From: Solenopsis invicta | Taxonomy: Eukaryota; Arthropoda; Insecta; Hymenoptera; Formicidae | Length of the DNA stretch: 64,000 bases | Direction of reading: 5' to 3' | Assembly (NCBI RefSeq): GCF_016802725.1 | Contig: NC_052679.1 | Location: forward strand, 21,826,061 to 21,890,060 | Shown: positions 28,439 to 40,800 of the stretch, piece by piece | How positions within the stretch are numbered: the first letter of the stretch is position 1 | How the letters are laid out: each line of letters starts with the position of its first letter | Program-made: the position numbers and the translations under genes | Notes under the pieces: model-generated | What the model saw: only the letters and a program-made list of their open reading frames with translations | What the model was told of the DNA's origin: nothing | Database searches by the model: none

Positions 28439-28755
28439 TTACAAGCTCAAATATTTCCAGCAGAGTCTCTTGCGTAACAAGCAACGATGATAAAAAGCTG
28501 AACCGGTGGACCAGGTAACGGCTACAAGAATCAGCAGAACGAAGGATATTAGTGCCAACGGGCTCGGTGCGAGAGTCGAATAGCCGATGCCACCGAGATT
28601 AGAAAACACATCGAAGCACGCGCTCTTCTTTTCATTTTTCTGCGCGTATGCGCTCGATGTTTCCTCCGACGTACAGCTGACACCTACTGGATGCACCACA
28701 CCACGTGTCACATTGGTCCTTTGGTCACAACACAAGGTACAGTAAACATCAGTCT
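28439..28755 (-). CDS. Candidate alternative 3' exon encoding a transmembrane C-terminus
   Basis: An open exon follows a CTAG acceptor at 28756-28759 and reads TDVYCTLCCDQRTN..., a Ser/Lys-rich linker, a hydrophobic helix (LALISFVLLILVAVTW) and a short basic tail ending LCWKYLSL and stop. It has no start of its own. It fits in phase 1 onto a possible donor (CAA followed by GTAAAT) inside the large Cys-rich exon at 30811, giving KCCGSCRLAGGA-K-TDVYCTLCC. That would make a shorter, membrane-anchored isoform of the 29369-33228 gene. It might instead belong to an unrelated gene whose other exons I cannot see. The 600 bases between this exon and the stop at 29369 are AT-rich and show no coding. 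Confidence 0.45.
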
Positions 28756-29368
28756 CTAGCGCATTACATAATTAAATTAATAAAACAAACTTCCTGAGTA
28801 TCTTAAACTTTTTGAACATATATATAAAAATGTATTTTTCTGTGAATCTTTGAAATATGCATTGTTAAAATCGATGTAACTAAAAAGTTTGTAATTTTAT
28901 ATTGATATTTCTGTCCATTTTTTGATGAGCCACATAAGTGAATTGTGTAAAATACAAAATATTAAATATACTTGCCTAAAATGTATTAAAATTCATTTTT
29001 AACATATTTTTGCAAAATATCTTTTCAAACGAGGGATCTACGTAAAGAAAGAAAGCTTCTTGATTATCGAAATATTAACAATTTTATTTCTCATCAATTT
29101 TTAAAACTGTTTAAATTAATTCAAAATGTTTATTAATAACTTTACTTGGACTTATTAATAACTTTTCTGTATTATTCGTAGAAATGTTTTACAGATAAAC
29201 GTTCTCTCGGAATTTTATTCACAACTTTCTCAGTATTGGCTACTTCAATATATATAACAGCAGTTTTGATTTACGGAGTGATGAGCTGGTAACGTCTCTA
29301 GACGACCTAAGTGAGGAAGATTGAACGGTCGCGAATTAGAGGCGGCAGTTTTGAAACGTTCAATCGCA

Positions 29369-32300
29369 TTATACGATTTTATCGTAAGGTAAACTAGTAG
29401 CATCTGTCGTATCTTCTCTGAAGGATCCACCGTTCCTGCGTCGTCTGTCGATCCCACATGTCGGTGTGGTTGTCGAGATGCTTATTGAAGCATCCGCCAA
29501 CGGTGCGACACGTAGCGGAGTCTCGCGAAAAATAACGCATCGTCGAAGCGACGTTTCATTCGATGCCGATAAATCCTTTACTTGATTAAATGATTTCACG
29601 CGACTCGATAATCTCCCTGAAACAGGATTCCCAGACACGTTTCCGTCAGCGGGCGAATATTCCTCACGGAGTGCATAACAAACGGGCTTTGCACCGCTGT
29701 TGGATTGAGTGTAGGTAGGTGAAGTATACCACGAATCCTTTGAAGATTTTTCAATGGTACATCCGTCAAAAGTCTCCGCTGCATTTTCAAAAGCGGTCTC
29801 GTCTCTTTTCTCTGGCATGTCGCGCGTATCGGGATCGACAGATTCCGAAAGGTTCGTGGTCTCCGACAAATTAATAAACGTCTTTGACGATAAACCTTGC
29901 GTAGATCCCTCGTTCAATATTAAATCGCAACTTTCGTCAATGTATCCGAATCCATTCTCAGATTCAATGCAAGATTCTGCGGTGTAACAACAATTGCAAC
30001 CTTTCCTATCGTGTATCTCTCGTTTCTCACTGTCACTTTGTTCACTACAGACGCTACTTCCCGAGCCATTATCGCCAATGATCACACGCGAAGACTGACC
30101 TGTACAGGGCGAGGAGTGTTGACCACTACGTTCAGTGCAGAAAGTCAGTTTTCCGCAAGGCGTCGGAGGACGACAAGGCGAAGCGGTCGCGATCGGCCGA
30201 CAAGGTGGGCAGGACGGACAGGGCGTGTTAGGACGGTAAGGATCCTTAGCTTGAATGGGTCGTCGACACTTGGAGGAAGTGCATGGACCGCAAGATGGTG
30301 GCGGACATCGTTGACAACGCGGACAATGACACTTGGGAGCGGGTGGTAGCAATCGAGGAGATGGGCAGCAGAGACGCGCGTTGGGACACTTGACCGTCGC
30401 TTTTGGGAGTCTTCGTTCGCTGGGTGGACAGGCGCATTCCGGGCTGGACGAACAGTCGCAGGAACACTCGTGAACAGCGCGGACGTCTACCTGAATCGGC
30501 GGCGGGCAGCTACAGCCGCGTAGCGTGGGTTGGCACAGGCAGCCGTGACTCGTATTACATTGGCAACAACTGCGCTTTTTCAGGATGGATTTTAAGGCGC
30601 AGCGCTGACAGTCGGTTGCCCGATACGACGAAGATTGAGATCTGCATTGCGAGGGGCAGCAAGACGAAGCGGTCGACGAACAGTCCGCGTTAGGAGAATT
30701 ATAGCTAGTCGATGAATGGTTACAGCTTGGCGGTGGGCAACCACCGCCCGCTTCCCGTTTCACGGGTTCGGGTGATGACGATTTATCTGCCGGTGCCATT
30801 TCCGATTTACTTGCCCCACCCGCCAAACGACAGCTCCCGCAGCATTTCTGTTGAAGGTAGAAGAATCGGACGATGGTTACAAAGCGGGGCACAGCTTATC
30901 GCTGTAACCGTAGTTGCCGTAGTAGTCGTCGGCTTAAAATATCGTTCATTTGTGAAAATCCTAGTGCAACACGATGATGTCTTTTAAATCGCGTAAAAAG
31001 TAAATGCACGTAATGACCGTACATATTAAAGTTAGATTGCATTTTAAACGTTTAACATCTTAAACGTTTCCATTACTAAGCCATTAAAGTCTGTATACAA
31101 ATTAGTTTGGCCAACTTTACGGATTTTACCGAATAATTAAGAAACTTTGAAACGCTCGCCTACTTCTAACTATACTATACTAATTTACATAAATCGAGTA
31201 CGCGAACTAACCGCGCCTGAATTAAATCCTTGCAGTCTTCCTATCAAATTTAATTAAAACGTACACGGGATGTCAGAAACATTAATTGTGCCTTGCACTG
31301 TTCATTCTGCATTGCTTAACCCCGCTATTCCGTCAGTTTGTCATTGCGTTTGAATTCTAACGGATACGTCTTGACACAATTTCTCACTGAAACATATTTA
31401 CTTTGTATTGCCAAAGTTGATTGTTAATGATGATGAAGTTATTATTAAAATTTATATTACGATTATTTTATAAATCCTAGGAAAAATATTTTTAAAGCAA
31501 AGCTTGAGCAATGTTAAACTGAACAGCGGGATTAAGTAAATCTATTGTTTCTTTGCGCTGGTATTTACTTTCATCTCCTTTCACGGTAAATACATGCAAA
31601 ATTTACTACCTCAAAAGGAATCTCAAGCGTTTCAGAGCGCGTCTCAACAAGGAATCTACCTCGGTGTGTACCTGACAGTCCGACGTAAGTAAAACGGTAC
31701 CGGAACACAGGGCCGTTGGTGAAAGACGCGGTCGGCACGAAGCGACAGTTCTGCTGCGAACAAAATGCGACACGGCGCAAAATACAAGGAAATCCAATAA
31801 TTCTTTCAATATCTCTGGAAAGAAATATTCGCTCGGTGTTCATATTCATTCACGAATTCCTTTTGCCGAAAAGAAAAATGAAGAAGAAAGGTACCGCGGA
31901 CGCTACAAATGGATAGTGCTTTCACTAGAACAGAGATAGGCGCTAACTCCAATTTCTTTCCAGCGCTCAATAAGTTTACCCTAAAACATTGCGGATGTCG
32001 CAACATTTTTCTTACGCACACCGCAAAACAGCCGGGAGCGAGGGCTGCTGAATTTTACAACGTGCTTTAATACAGAATGTCGATGAAACACCTCGAGTAC
32101 ACGGAGAGTAACATCGCGAGGTCGCTGTTACTTAGAAGCGAGAGGAGCGCGAGCAAATGTTCCGGACTGATATAGAATGTTTGATATAGAACGTTTCTTT
32201 TCATCGTCGTGTCACGAGCAGCGACGACATTGGTTTCTCCCTCGCGCGTTTCCCTCCGAGACATCGATATTGTTCAACCATCGTTATTTCCCTACCACGG

Positions 32301-33228
32301 TCGGCCGCAGCCGCGGCACTTGTACGCCTGCTGGCGACCGTGGTCGCTCCATTGACGGCGCAGCTCGGCAAAGTTATTCAACCATCGGCAATTCGGTTTA
32401 GGTGGCACGTTACTGTTCCAAATCTCCTCCTCGACGCACTGACACGCGCCCGTGGCGGCGGTTCCGGTGGGCCGCAAACCGCCGCAGATACCGCGATCCA
32501 GGTATCCTACGTTACTTTGGCAATTACACGAAGATATGAGCGTCTCACAACCGCTCCTACCCGATGAACAATTGCTTCCTGCATCCAAATATTGCAAGCT
32601 AAAGCCATCACATTCTCATGATACATCCCCATACATTGCAGCACAGAATATTTTAGCAATGTTGCAGCACCTGCATTGCAATATTGGTGAAATGTTCTGT
32701 GCTGTGCGGGATTCGAGTTATGGATTAGAAAATACTCAAAACGAAATATAAAAGTTGTAACAAGTATGTGATGCTTCAATATATAGAATTTAAACATTAG
32801 AATTATATAAACGTTATATAACAATTAATTATAATCATCATTACTTTTGAAAAAGATCGAAATTATAATATAACTACAATTATATTGCTGCAACTTTCAC
32901 GTTATTTAAAATGTGACACTGAAACTTATTATAATATGTATAGTAAACTGTGTCAACAAAAAGAAATATCTTTATTTAATTATAAAATGAATAATGTCTT
33001 TGTAGAACATCTTTTTTAAATAAATTAATATTATTGAATGACTATTAATAACGGTTATTAATATTACGCTTGCAAATGATAAATAACAAATTTTATGAAT
33101 ATTAATGGGTGGTAATTATAAATAACATAAATATACACACATAAAATATTATTTTAATTTGTATACTAACCACAGCAACCGGTGCTGCAACATCGGCTCT
33201 TACCATCAATTTCATCACAGAAGGACAT
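29369..33228 (-). CDS. Unrecognised cysteine-rich protein with a 1.5-kb Cys/Pro-rich exon
   Basis: Four minus-strand blocks join with matching splice phases: 33228-33171 (MSFCDEIDGKSRCCSTGCC; an earlier GTAAGA donor at 33204 is also in phase), 32578-32296, 31753-31672 and 30847-29369. The product is about 636 residues. The last exon alone is open for 1.48 kb in an AT-rich region, far too long to be chance. Its first 260 or so residues hold about 40 cysteines, often as CC, CxC or CPxC with prolines (CHCPRCQRCPPPSCGPC). The rest is Ser/Thr/Glu-rich with few cysteines. There is no signal peptide, recognised domain or repeat of fixed length. The composition recalls Cys-Gly-Pro sperm-tail or metal-binding proteins, but that is only resemblance. 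The start is the only ATG seen in the first exon, and an upstream exon is possible. Confidence 0.55.
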
Positions 33229-33561
33229 ATTGATTTTTTTTCAAGATGAAATTTAATTTTCCAAAAATGAGGACTTCGCGCAGGTATGCCATTTACGATT
33301 TGTAATAGGTGATATAATCGACAGGAGTATTTGTACGGTTTTAGCTTACATTTTTGAATGATTTATTTCGTTTTGGTTTATTGATTTAACAATGACAAAG
33401 TGTTCTTTGACATGTGCCTGAAAGTGTGAAGATCAGTGAAGATCAATTGCTAGAGATATGAAAGTGTTTATTAATTTCATTAGTTGCCATAGAAGCAACG
33501 ATTCTATATATAAGGTTGAATACAATTTATGATTATATCATTTATAACTTATGTGTATAAG

Positions 33562-33895
33562 ATTTAAAAAATTTCTTTTTTATAAATTTTTATATAAAAT
33601 ATAAAAACTGTAGATATAGGAAAAAATGTATGAAGATTATATATGAAACTATACATATTTTATTTATAGATTCATGTGGTGTAAATCTAAAAAATATTAT
33701 ACGTATAGATTGTAATATGTAATATGTAATATCTATACGTATGTAAATCTATACGTATAATATTTTTTAGATTTACACCACATGAATCTATAAATAAAAT
33801 ATATATAGTTTCATATATAATCTTCATACATTTTTTTCTATATCTACAGTTGTTATATTTTGTATAAAAATTTATAAAAAAGAAATTTTTTAAAT
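33562..33895. mobile_element. 334-bp nearly perfect long palindrome (fold-back element)
   Basis: The left arm (about 33562-33710) and right arm (about 33746-33895) are near-identical reverse complements over about 150 bases. An example is GATTCATGTGGTGTAAATCT at 33669 and its complement at 33768. The loop of about 35 bases holds short TAATATG repeats. It has no ORF and looks like a non-autonomous fold-back transposon. The high arm identity suggests a recent insertion or gene conversion between the arms. No clear target duplication is visible. Confidence 0.75.
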
Positions 33896-33985
33896 ATAAA
33901 ACAAATATTCTGCGAAAAATATATACAGTTACAAATTAGAACGCTGTAATTAATATTTTAATTGAGAATTATGTAAAATTAGTGT

Positions 33986-34185
33986 ATATGTCGCAGGCAA
34001 ATAGCAATTTTAGGAAAATAGTATAATAGCATTTGCCTGGTCAAATAACTTAAAATTAAAACACAAAATGCCTGCTTTAAAAACACAAAAATTATGTAAT
34101 TTATTCTAACCTAACCTAACCTGGCAAATGCTATTTGCCTAGTCAGATACTATTTTCCTAAAATTGCTATTTGCCTACGACATAT
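33986..34185. mobile_element. 200-bp MITE with about 38-bp terminal inverted repeats
   Basis: The ends are inverted copies (ATATGTCGCAGGCAAATAGC on the left; the right end differs by C to T), matching over about 38 bases through GGAAAATAGTAT. A second, inner inverted pair (TAGCATTTGCC / GGCAAATGCTA) lies inside. The interior includes three CCTAA units. It has no coding capacity and is typical of a MITE. Confidence 0.75.
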
Positions 34186-34464
34186 ATATTTTTTAATATT
34201 TTGTTCAATTTTTCATTAACTGGACTAATGCGATCTGTATTATTGCAACTAGATAAATACATAACCCAGTATTATCGACGAGTTTCCTGTGCACAAAGTT
34301 TGGTCGTTTCGACACCAGATGACCGGGTCGTCGCACACGTCACAGTTTCGCACAACTGAGTGAGTGTGAGACTTGAGACGTGAGACATTGTACGCCAAAA
34401 CAATTACGAGGGTAGGATTGGCAGAATTGACGGTGTGAAACGAAAGGGAGACGACGTGCCAGCG

Positions 34465-35464
34465 ATGACAATCCATAACTTGTACATCTTTTCGAAAACC
34501 GGCACGTTGCTGTACTACGCTGAATGGAACAGATTAAATAAATCGGGGATAACGAAGGAGGAGGTAATGCAGTTGTTGACAATCGCATCGCATGTTGATT
34601 AGAAGAACTAATCTAGTATGTCAACAATATTACGATATCCGCAGGGGTGACTGATCCGCACAGTCATTTGGGCTTGGCAAACCCACGGACTCGAGCTGAA
34701 TACATCGCGAATACTTATGTCATATGTGTACATCATGTACTCTTTGTACATAGTTGAAGAAAAATCAATATAGAAGTGAACCACAAAGTTAAGAAATTGA
34801 AATCTAGATGTACTTGAAATAGACAAAAAGAAACTTTGTTATATGGCGAATAGTAGTTTATTTCTATTGTCATTGCACTAAAATTTTATCAAAGTAAGCT
34901 GGCCGATCATAAAGGAGAGAGGTGCATACATGTGTAAAAGATAATACAGTCTATTCGATTAGGTGTTACTAAAGTTGACAAAAAATTAACAAAATGGCAT
35001 TAACTTAACAATTACCAGAAATTTATTTATGATTTAGGAAGCAAAATTAATGTATGGAATGCTGTTTTCCATAAAATCATTTGTAAGTAAAATCTCACCG
35101 TTGGATCCCAAGGAAGGGTTTTTGTATTACAAAACAAGCAAATATACGCTACACTACTTTGAAACACCATCGGGTCTTAAGTTTGTCTTGAATACGGATA
35201 ATGCAAGTCAGAATGCCAGAGAATTATTGCAGCAATTGTACAGAGAAGTAAGATTATATATCTCTATTTTCTACTAATAAAAAGGTATTGCAAAGGTGTA
35301 GATATGTTTGCATAATTGTATATTTTTCATTTTAGGTCTACCTGGAATATGTAGTAAAGAATCCACTCTGCCAATTAAATGAACCTATACAAAGTGAATT
35401 ATTTAAAATTAAGGTAGATGAACTATTTAAAAAATCTCCTCTATTTCTAAGTCGATCGTTATAG
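34465..35464 (+). CDS. TRAPPC1: TRAPP complex subunit 1 (Bet5 homologue)
   Basis: A core longin-fold subunit of TRAPP, the Rab1/Rab11 exchange factor that acts in ER-Golgi and Golgi membrane tethering. Three exons, 34465-34563, 35038-35247 and 35336-35464, sum to exactly 145 residues, the usual length of metazoan TRAPPC1. The start MTIHNLYIF, then LMYGMLFSIKSFVSKISPLD, LHYFETPSGLKFVLNTD and LEYVVKNPLC are family landmarks. Introns are bounded by GTAATG...TTTAG and GTAAGA...TTTAG. An AATAAA lies just after the stop near 35470. Two inverted-repeat elements sit upstream. Identification is secure. Confidence 0.97.
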
Positions 35465-36972
35465 ATATTAATAAAAATATAAAATTTTTATGCATAAAAA
35501 AAGTCTTGAACTTTTTTTAACAACTTCTAATAATATGCGGTATTATCTAATCCATTGTTAAATGAATCAAACATTACCTAATGTGTCGTTTTAAATTTTA
35601 TTTTTAAATTTCAAGGATTTGCATTACATCAATATTTAAATTGAAGCAATGGTGCACGGAGTTATGTATTAAATTTCAAGTTATAATGATAATTATGAAT
35701 TATAATTTTAAATGCAGTTTTAGTTTTTCTTGTAGCAGTTTATTTTACTTCCCAGAGAAATATATACACTTATTACAATAACGTGTAAAATGATGATAAC
35801 AGTGCATATTTAAAAGATATTTCTGTGCTATACAATATTGATGACAGGCAAGTACAGGCAAATTAATATATTTATGTATTATTTGTAGATGCCACAGTAT
35901 TCTAAACATACTAACAATAAGTAATAATCCTAATTAATATTTGCGTCTTTGTATGATGAAGATAGTACAATAGGCATTCGGAAAGTCACAGATATTTCAG
36001 CATCTTAAGTAATTATTCTTATTACTATAATTATGTATGCCATCACATGTTTCAATTATTTCAATAAAAACAATTCTGACTTGAATGATAAAAATATGTA
36101 GGAAATGTTCATACATAATTAGGAAATATATAGTATATTTTATATATTTGCAGAAAAATAGCATTTGAAAACTTTATAATTATTCACAGTCCAATGTGAA
36201 CTCATGATCATTTGCGCATGTTAGTATGAAATTTTTATAGAAGCATAAACATAATTTTCCATATGTATCTCGATATAAGAATTGACTAAAAAATATTCAA
36301 TGTGAGATGTTCGAAGATACTAAATCAAAACATGATAATTCTTTATTGACTTTTAAGTAATTTTGAGAAAAATAAGGACTTAATTATTTAATTTTTTAAT
36401 CAATGATTAACATAATATATTAAAAATTTACTTCGTTATCTCTTTTATATGCTAAATGTATCAATGATTTCGAATATGTACATTTGTGTGTAAATTTCAC
36501 TTAAATGTAACTAGTACTGTTTGCATATATGTATAAAGAAGATGCGGCAGTTTGTCATAGTTCAAAATTCGTTTTTTTTTTCTAGGTATGCGTATACAAA
36601 ATAATTTTTTTGTAAAACTATCGACTAATATATTTTATTACTTTTTGTTTTATAAGAGAGTAAACATACTCTTTAAAATAAAAATGACTAACATTTTTAA
36701 ACAAAATTCTGTTTATAAAACCAACATGCATGCATATTTGAATTTGTTTTAGAATTATAGATAAAAAATTCCAAAAATGAACTAATTAATATAAAGCATA
36801 TTACCTTCATAATTTTTTTTAATTATTTAATCAGACATTGGTATCAATAGTCAATTGGTACTTATGAACTGACAAATGCAAAAGTAATATACGAAATTGG
36901 TATTTCATTAGACAGATAAATTTATAGGATAGATTTTAAATTTTATAATAGGCTCTATACATACATAATATG

Positions 36973-37032
<60 letters not shown>

Positions 37033-37882
37033 AATATATATAAGTAAAATAAATATATATAAGTATATATATATATATATATATATTATTTATGTACATA
37101 TATGTATGTATATATCGCATACTATAATTTCCATATAGGAAACAGCAATCTTTTCCATTTTACATGACGTAACGTATGAAACAATAAAGAATATTGTTTT
37201 AAATAAAACTGCTTGTCGTATTACATATATTTTCATATAGCAAAGGGAAACATATTTTGGGGGAAATATTCATATTCAAATATTCTTATATGTATATTGA
37301 CCGATTACATTAAAAGGGACGCATAATACTTAAAGACGTAATGAGCAATATTCGACTTATAAAATGCAGCCACAATCCGCGACGTTAACTTTCATCTTTG
37401 TAAATCTTTTTCTTAGCTTGTGTATTGTCCACCTGTTCGTTACAAACTGTATTTCGCGAACGAGGGAATAATATACATATAAATAATAGGATTATTTGGC
37501 AAAAAGAAAATTTTGTTAATCTTTTTTATCGTTTATAACGAATTGGAGGCCAGTACATGTGTATGTGTATGTGTGTATGTAAGTGTGTGTAAACATTCAC
37601 AAATTTCTAGTATATGCATAAAATCACAGCGCAAATGCACACAATCAGTAAAATTGCATTACCACAGTTTTATCTCTTCACGTGTAACATTTGAACTATT
37701 ACTGCATGTTGCGTATGTGAGTATGTACACTCTTCGCGTTTATACTTATGAATTATAGTTATGTAGTTTAATACATATATACACACTCATGAATATGTAT
37801 ATACGCATTTATACATACGTCGTAACGTTTTGAGAGACACATGCATATCATGACATCCATAGATTTTTCAGTCTTGATTTTT
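35465..37882. other. AT-rich stretch: TRAPPC1 3' side and RNF19 3' UTR side
   Basis: No coding sequence is supported. The TRAPPC1 3' UTR comes from the left and the RNF19 3' UTR (minus strand) from the right. A long TA microsatellite lies near 36975-37085 and TG-rich runs lie around 37560. Confidence 0.5.
36975..37085. repeat. (TA)n microsatellite cluster
   Basis: A continuous TA run of about 50 bases is followed by AAATA interruptions and a second TA run. Reading frames rich in I/Y here are artefacts of it. Confidence 0.95.
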
Positions 37883-40800
37883 TTAGCATTGTAAGCTCTC
37901 GTCCGTACTGGTAGGGCTTTGACTCTCGTCGTGTGAAGGCATGCAGTTCCGATTACCAGGAATCTGCGACACGGTCGGCATTGGTTCCTCTATAACGGAC
38001 AATCGTTTCTCGCGATCCGCAGATACCGTTGAAGTGTGAAAAAATACATTTCTCAAAGTAGCTACGTTCACGCGTTCCCGCGAAGCCTCGTCCACGGGGC
38101 TCTCAACATTCAGTTCACCGTTCGGACTCCTAAACAAACATATTATCATATAATTTCATTTCTCAAGCTTTTAATTGTTTGATGGAACACTTAGTTGCGT
38201 GATTCGTACTTAGATATTTTTTGAACCTCCATTTCTATCTCTGAATCTTTGTTCCGCTTCCGTACTCCCGTTGACCGATTATTTGCTGCGCAGCCTTCCA
38301 ATTTGCTACCTACTACTCTTTCTTGATCTGCTTCGATTACGCTAACGTGATCGTCGAATCGTACTCGTTCTGAACCACCGTCCTCCCCGCACATAGTCCA
38401 ACTATTAGAGTCACTACATTGACGGTCAAATGTGAGTTTACGGCGGATACGCTTTGCTAAACCAGGTGCCACTTCTTCTAGCGAGCTCAAAGAAGTGGCT
38501 TGTCCAGCAGAATCACTGTGACCACCGTTAGCAGAGCTAGCCGCCTGTTCTCCTTCCGTGCTTCTACCACCACTGATTGAACTGCCATCCATCTATATAA
38601 ATATATAAAAATAATAGAACTCAGAAATTATCTTGATATATTTTCAATCGAATATTTTAATATTTACTCAGTAATTAAAAAATGAAAAGACTTGTTATTT
38701 AATATTTATCAGAACGGAACAAATACCTTAAATCAAAATATGAATTAATGCCATGAGAGCCAACTGAGAGAACAAAATGTTCGTGTGAGAATTAATGTAA
38801 TTAACAGTTATTATTTCAGACGTTTCGATCCTCTGGTTTGGATCATCTTCAGTGTAAAATTATTTTATTCCACATGCGATAGTTGTTAATCAGGTTTGTG
38901 TAACGCAGGTACCAAAATTGGCAGTGATGCAGTACAATTGTGCAGCCAATGTGATACATTACGATACGCGTCGTTGTATAAAAAGTTTTTTGAAGTTATG
39001 GTCATAACGAAGCGGATGTACAAAGTAATAGCGATGTGGATAGAACGAACGGTTACGGAAAACTGAGCGGTATAATCTGTAAGAATAACTGCTTGTTAAT
39101 TACATTAATTCTCACACGAACATCTTGTGTTGGCTCTCACGGCATTAATTCATATTTTGATTTACTTCTTCAGAGCCTTTCCTATTTTAATTTCAAATAC
39201 CTTAAAGTTAAGAACGGAACCAGCCAGGGCTCTCGTAGATGCTGCGCCATCGTCCAGGGCAATAGAAGCGTTTACAGATTTTTCAGACAGACTAGTAGCC
39301 GCGGAAGTCGTCTCGCTACATAAACTGAAACGTTGAGTAGACGTAACATCAGCCTGAACTTCCAACCTGTAGAGCCACATAATTGAATGTATCAGTAAAA
39401 AATACATTATACAGTCTAACAAAAGAGAAATAAGTATACCTTTGACCGCCGGGGAGTACGCTGGAGGCTAAACTAGCAAGGCTGGTGCCAGCGAGAGCCA
39501 CGTTGCTAACACTTTCACGGTCATTTTCTCGGCCCAATTTCTCCAACTGGCTGCCGCTACCTAGCGACAAGGAGGCCTCCCCTATCGACGGATTGCCACC
39601 GCGGTGACTTGCGACGTCTATTGATGCCGCATCTGTAAAGTGACGGTCTTGTAATAGGGTTTCGATCGCAATACGTTCGACCTCGATACGAGGTATGAAT
39701 AGCCGCGACACACACGTGGGTAAGATTGATTTAATCGAGCGGAACATGTGTGCATGGCACAAATGGCCTTGTATTTACCTCCGCCGTTGCGAATGCCCAG
39801 AACCCCCATCAAGTCATTCTCGTCATCAAAATCAAATCGCACCCCAGTGCCGCTCGTGGAAACACCGCAGCCTCCGCTTCGGCAGAGGGATACCGGAACC
39901 ACACCGTAGACGTAGAACAGCAAAATGGGTACGCCGATGCCCACGGCTAATCCTGCTAGTACTGGCGACACCAAGACCTGTGAGAGTCATTTAAATAAAT
40001 TAATAAACGCCTTTATTAAAAAAGACTGTTATCCTCCATAACGCTTGTCAGGACAGCAAAGTGCAATGCCGAAGAGATAATGCGTCTTTTGTTGCTCCTT
40101 GCTTTAAATAATTCACGCCCGACACCTGTTAATATTATAAATAGGAGCAGTTTTAGATACACATTGAAGGCCACGACGTTATAGCTACATGGAGTTATAA
40201 GAAACTTCGATAATGAAAGTTTAAAGCTAACGTCGCTCGGCGCAGCCGAGTAAATCATGTTTTCGATAAACGATTTTAATTGATCATTTCTGTGTTGATA
40301 TAATATCCTGTTTTACCTATATCTCGAAGCAATAACCGATACGATATTTTATCTTATCCAGAGCATCTAAATTAACTTTAAGCTCGTTTCTCAAGTCGGA
40401 ATTTTACATTCTTATTGCATGCTTATCAGTCGGCGTGTTATGTTTCCATAAATAGAACGACTCTGCTTGTGTTTCTTCTGTAATTCTGAAGCGAAATAGA
40501 ATGTAGCCTATTGTATAGCCATCGGCGGAGTAAGGAGCAAAAGTAACAACGAGCCAGAGGTAGATCTTATACTCCTAATAATGTCTTTCTCTTTAGATCT
40601 CAGACCTATCCAAAATATCACTTGCGAATTAAAAGGCTTTCCCTCATCTTGATTGAGAGACGGAGAGTAAACAAATATAATAAGTACAGAGCTCCGCCTG
40701 AATCTAGCCTGTACAAGTTCATAGAGATGGAAATGATTCAGTCTAACGGAAACTTATTCGGTAATTTTGAAAAGCTGGAAAATAATAATTTAGAAATTTC

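Larger units (their letters stand above)
33229..34464. other. Head-to-head intergenic region of the Cys-rich gene and TRAPPC1
   Basis: The two genes diverge across 1.2 kb. Two inverted-repeat elements (33562-33895 and 33986-34185) sit in it, leaving only about 280 bases of unique sequence before the TRAPPC1 start codon. The TRAPPC1 promoter is presumably in that last part. Confidence 0.5.

Noticed and set aside
30011..30987. Plus-strand open frames opposite the Cys-rich exon
   Set aside because: Shadows of the 1.48 kb minus-strand exon. The minus frame is much longer and joins in phase to other exons.
34104..34122. (CCTAA)3 as a telomeric tract
   Set aside because: Only three units, inside a MITE, in a gene-rich interior region.
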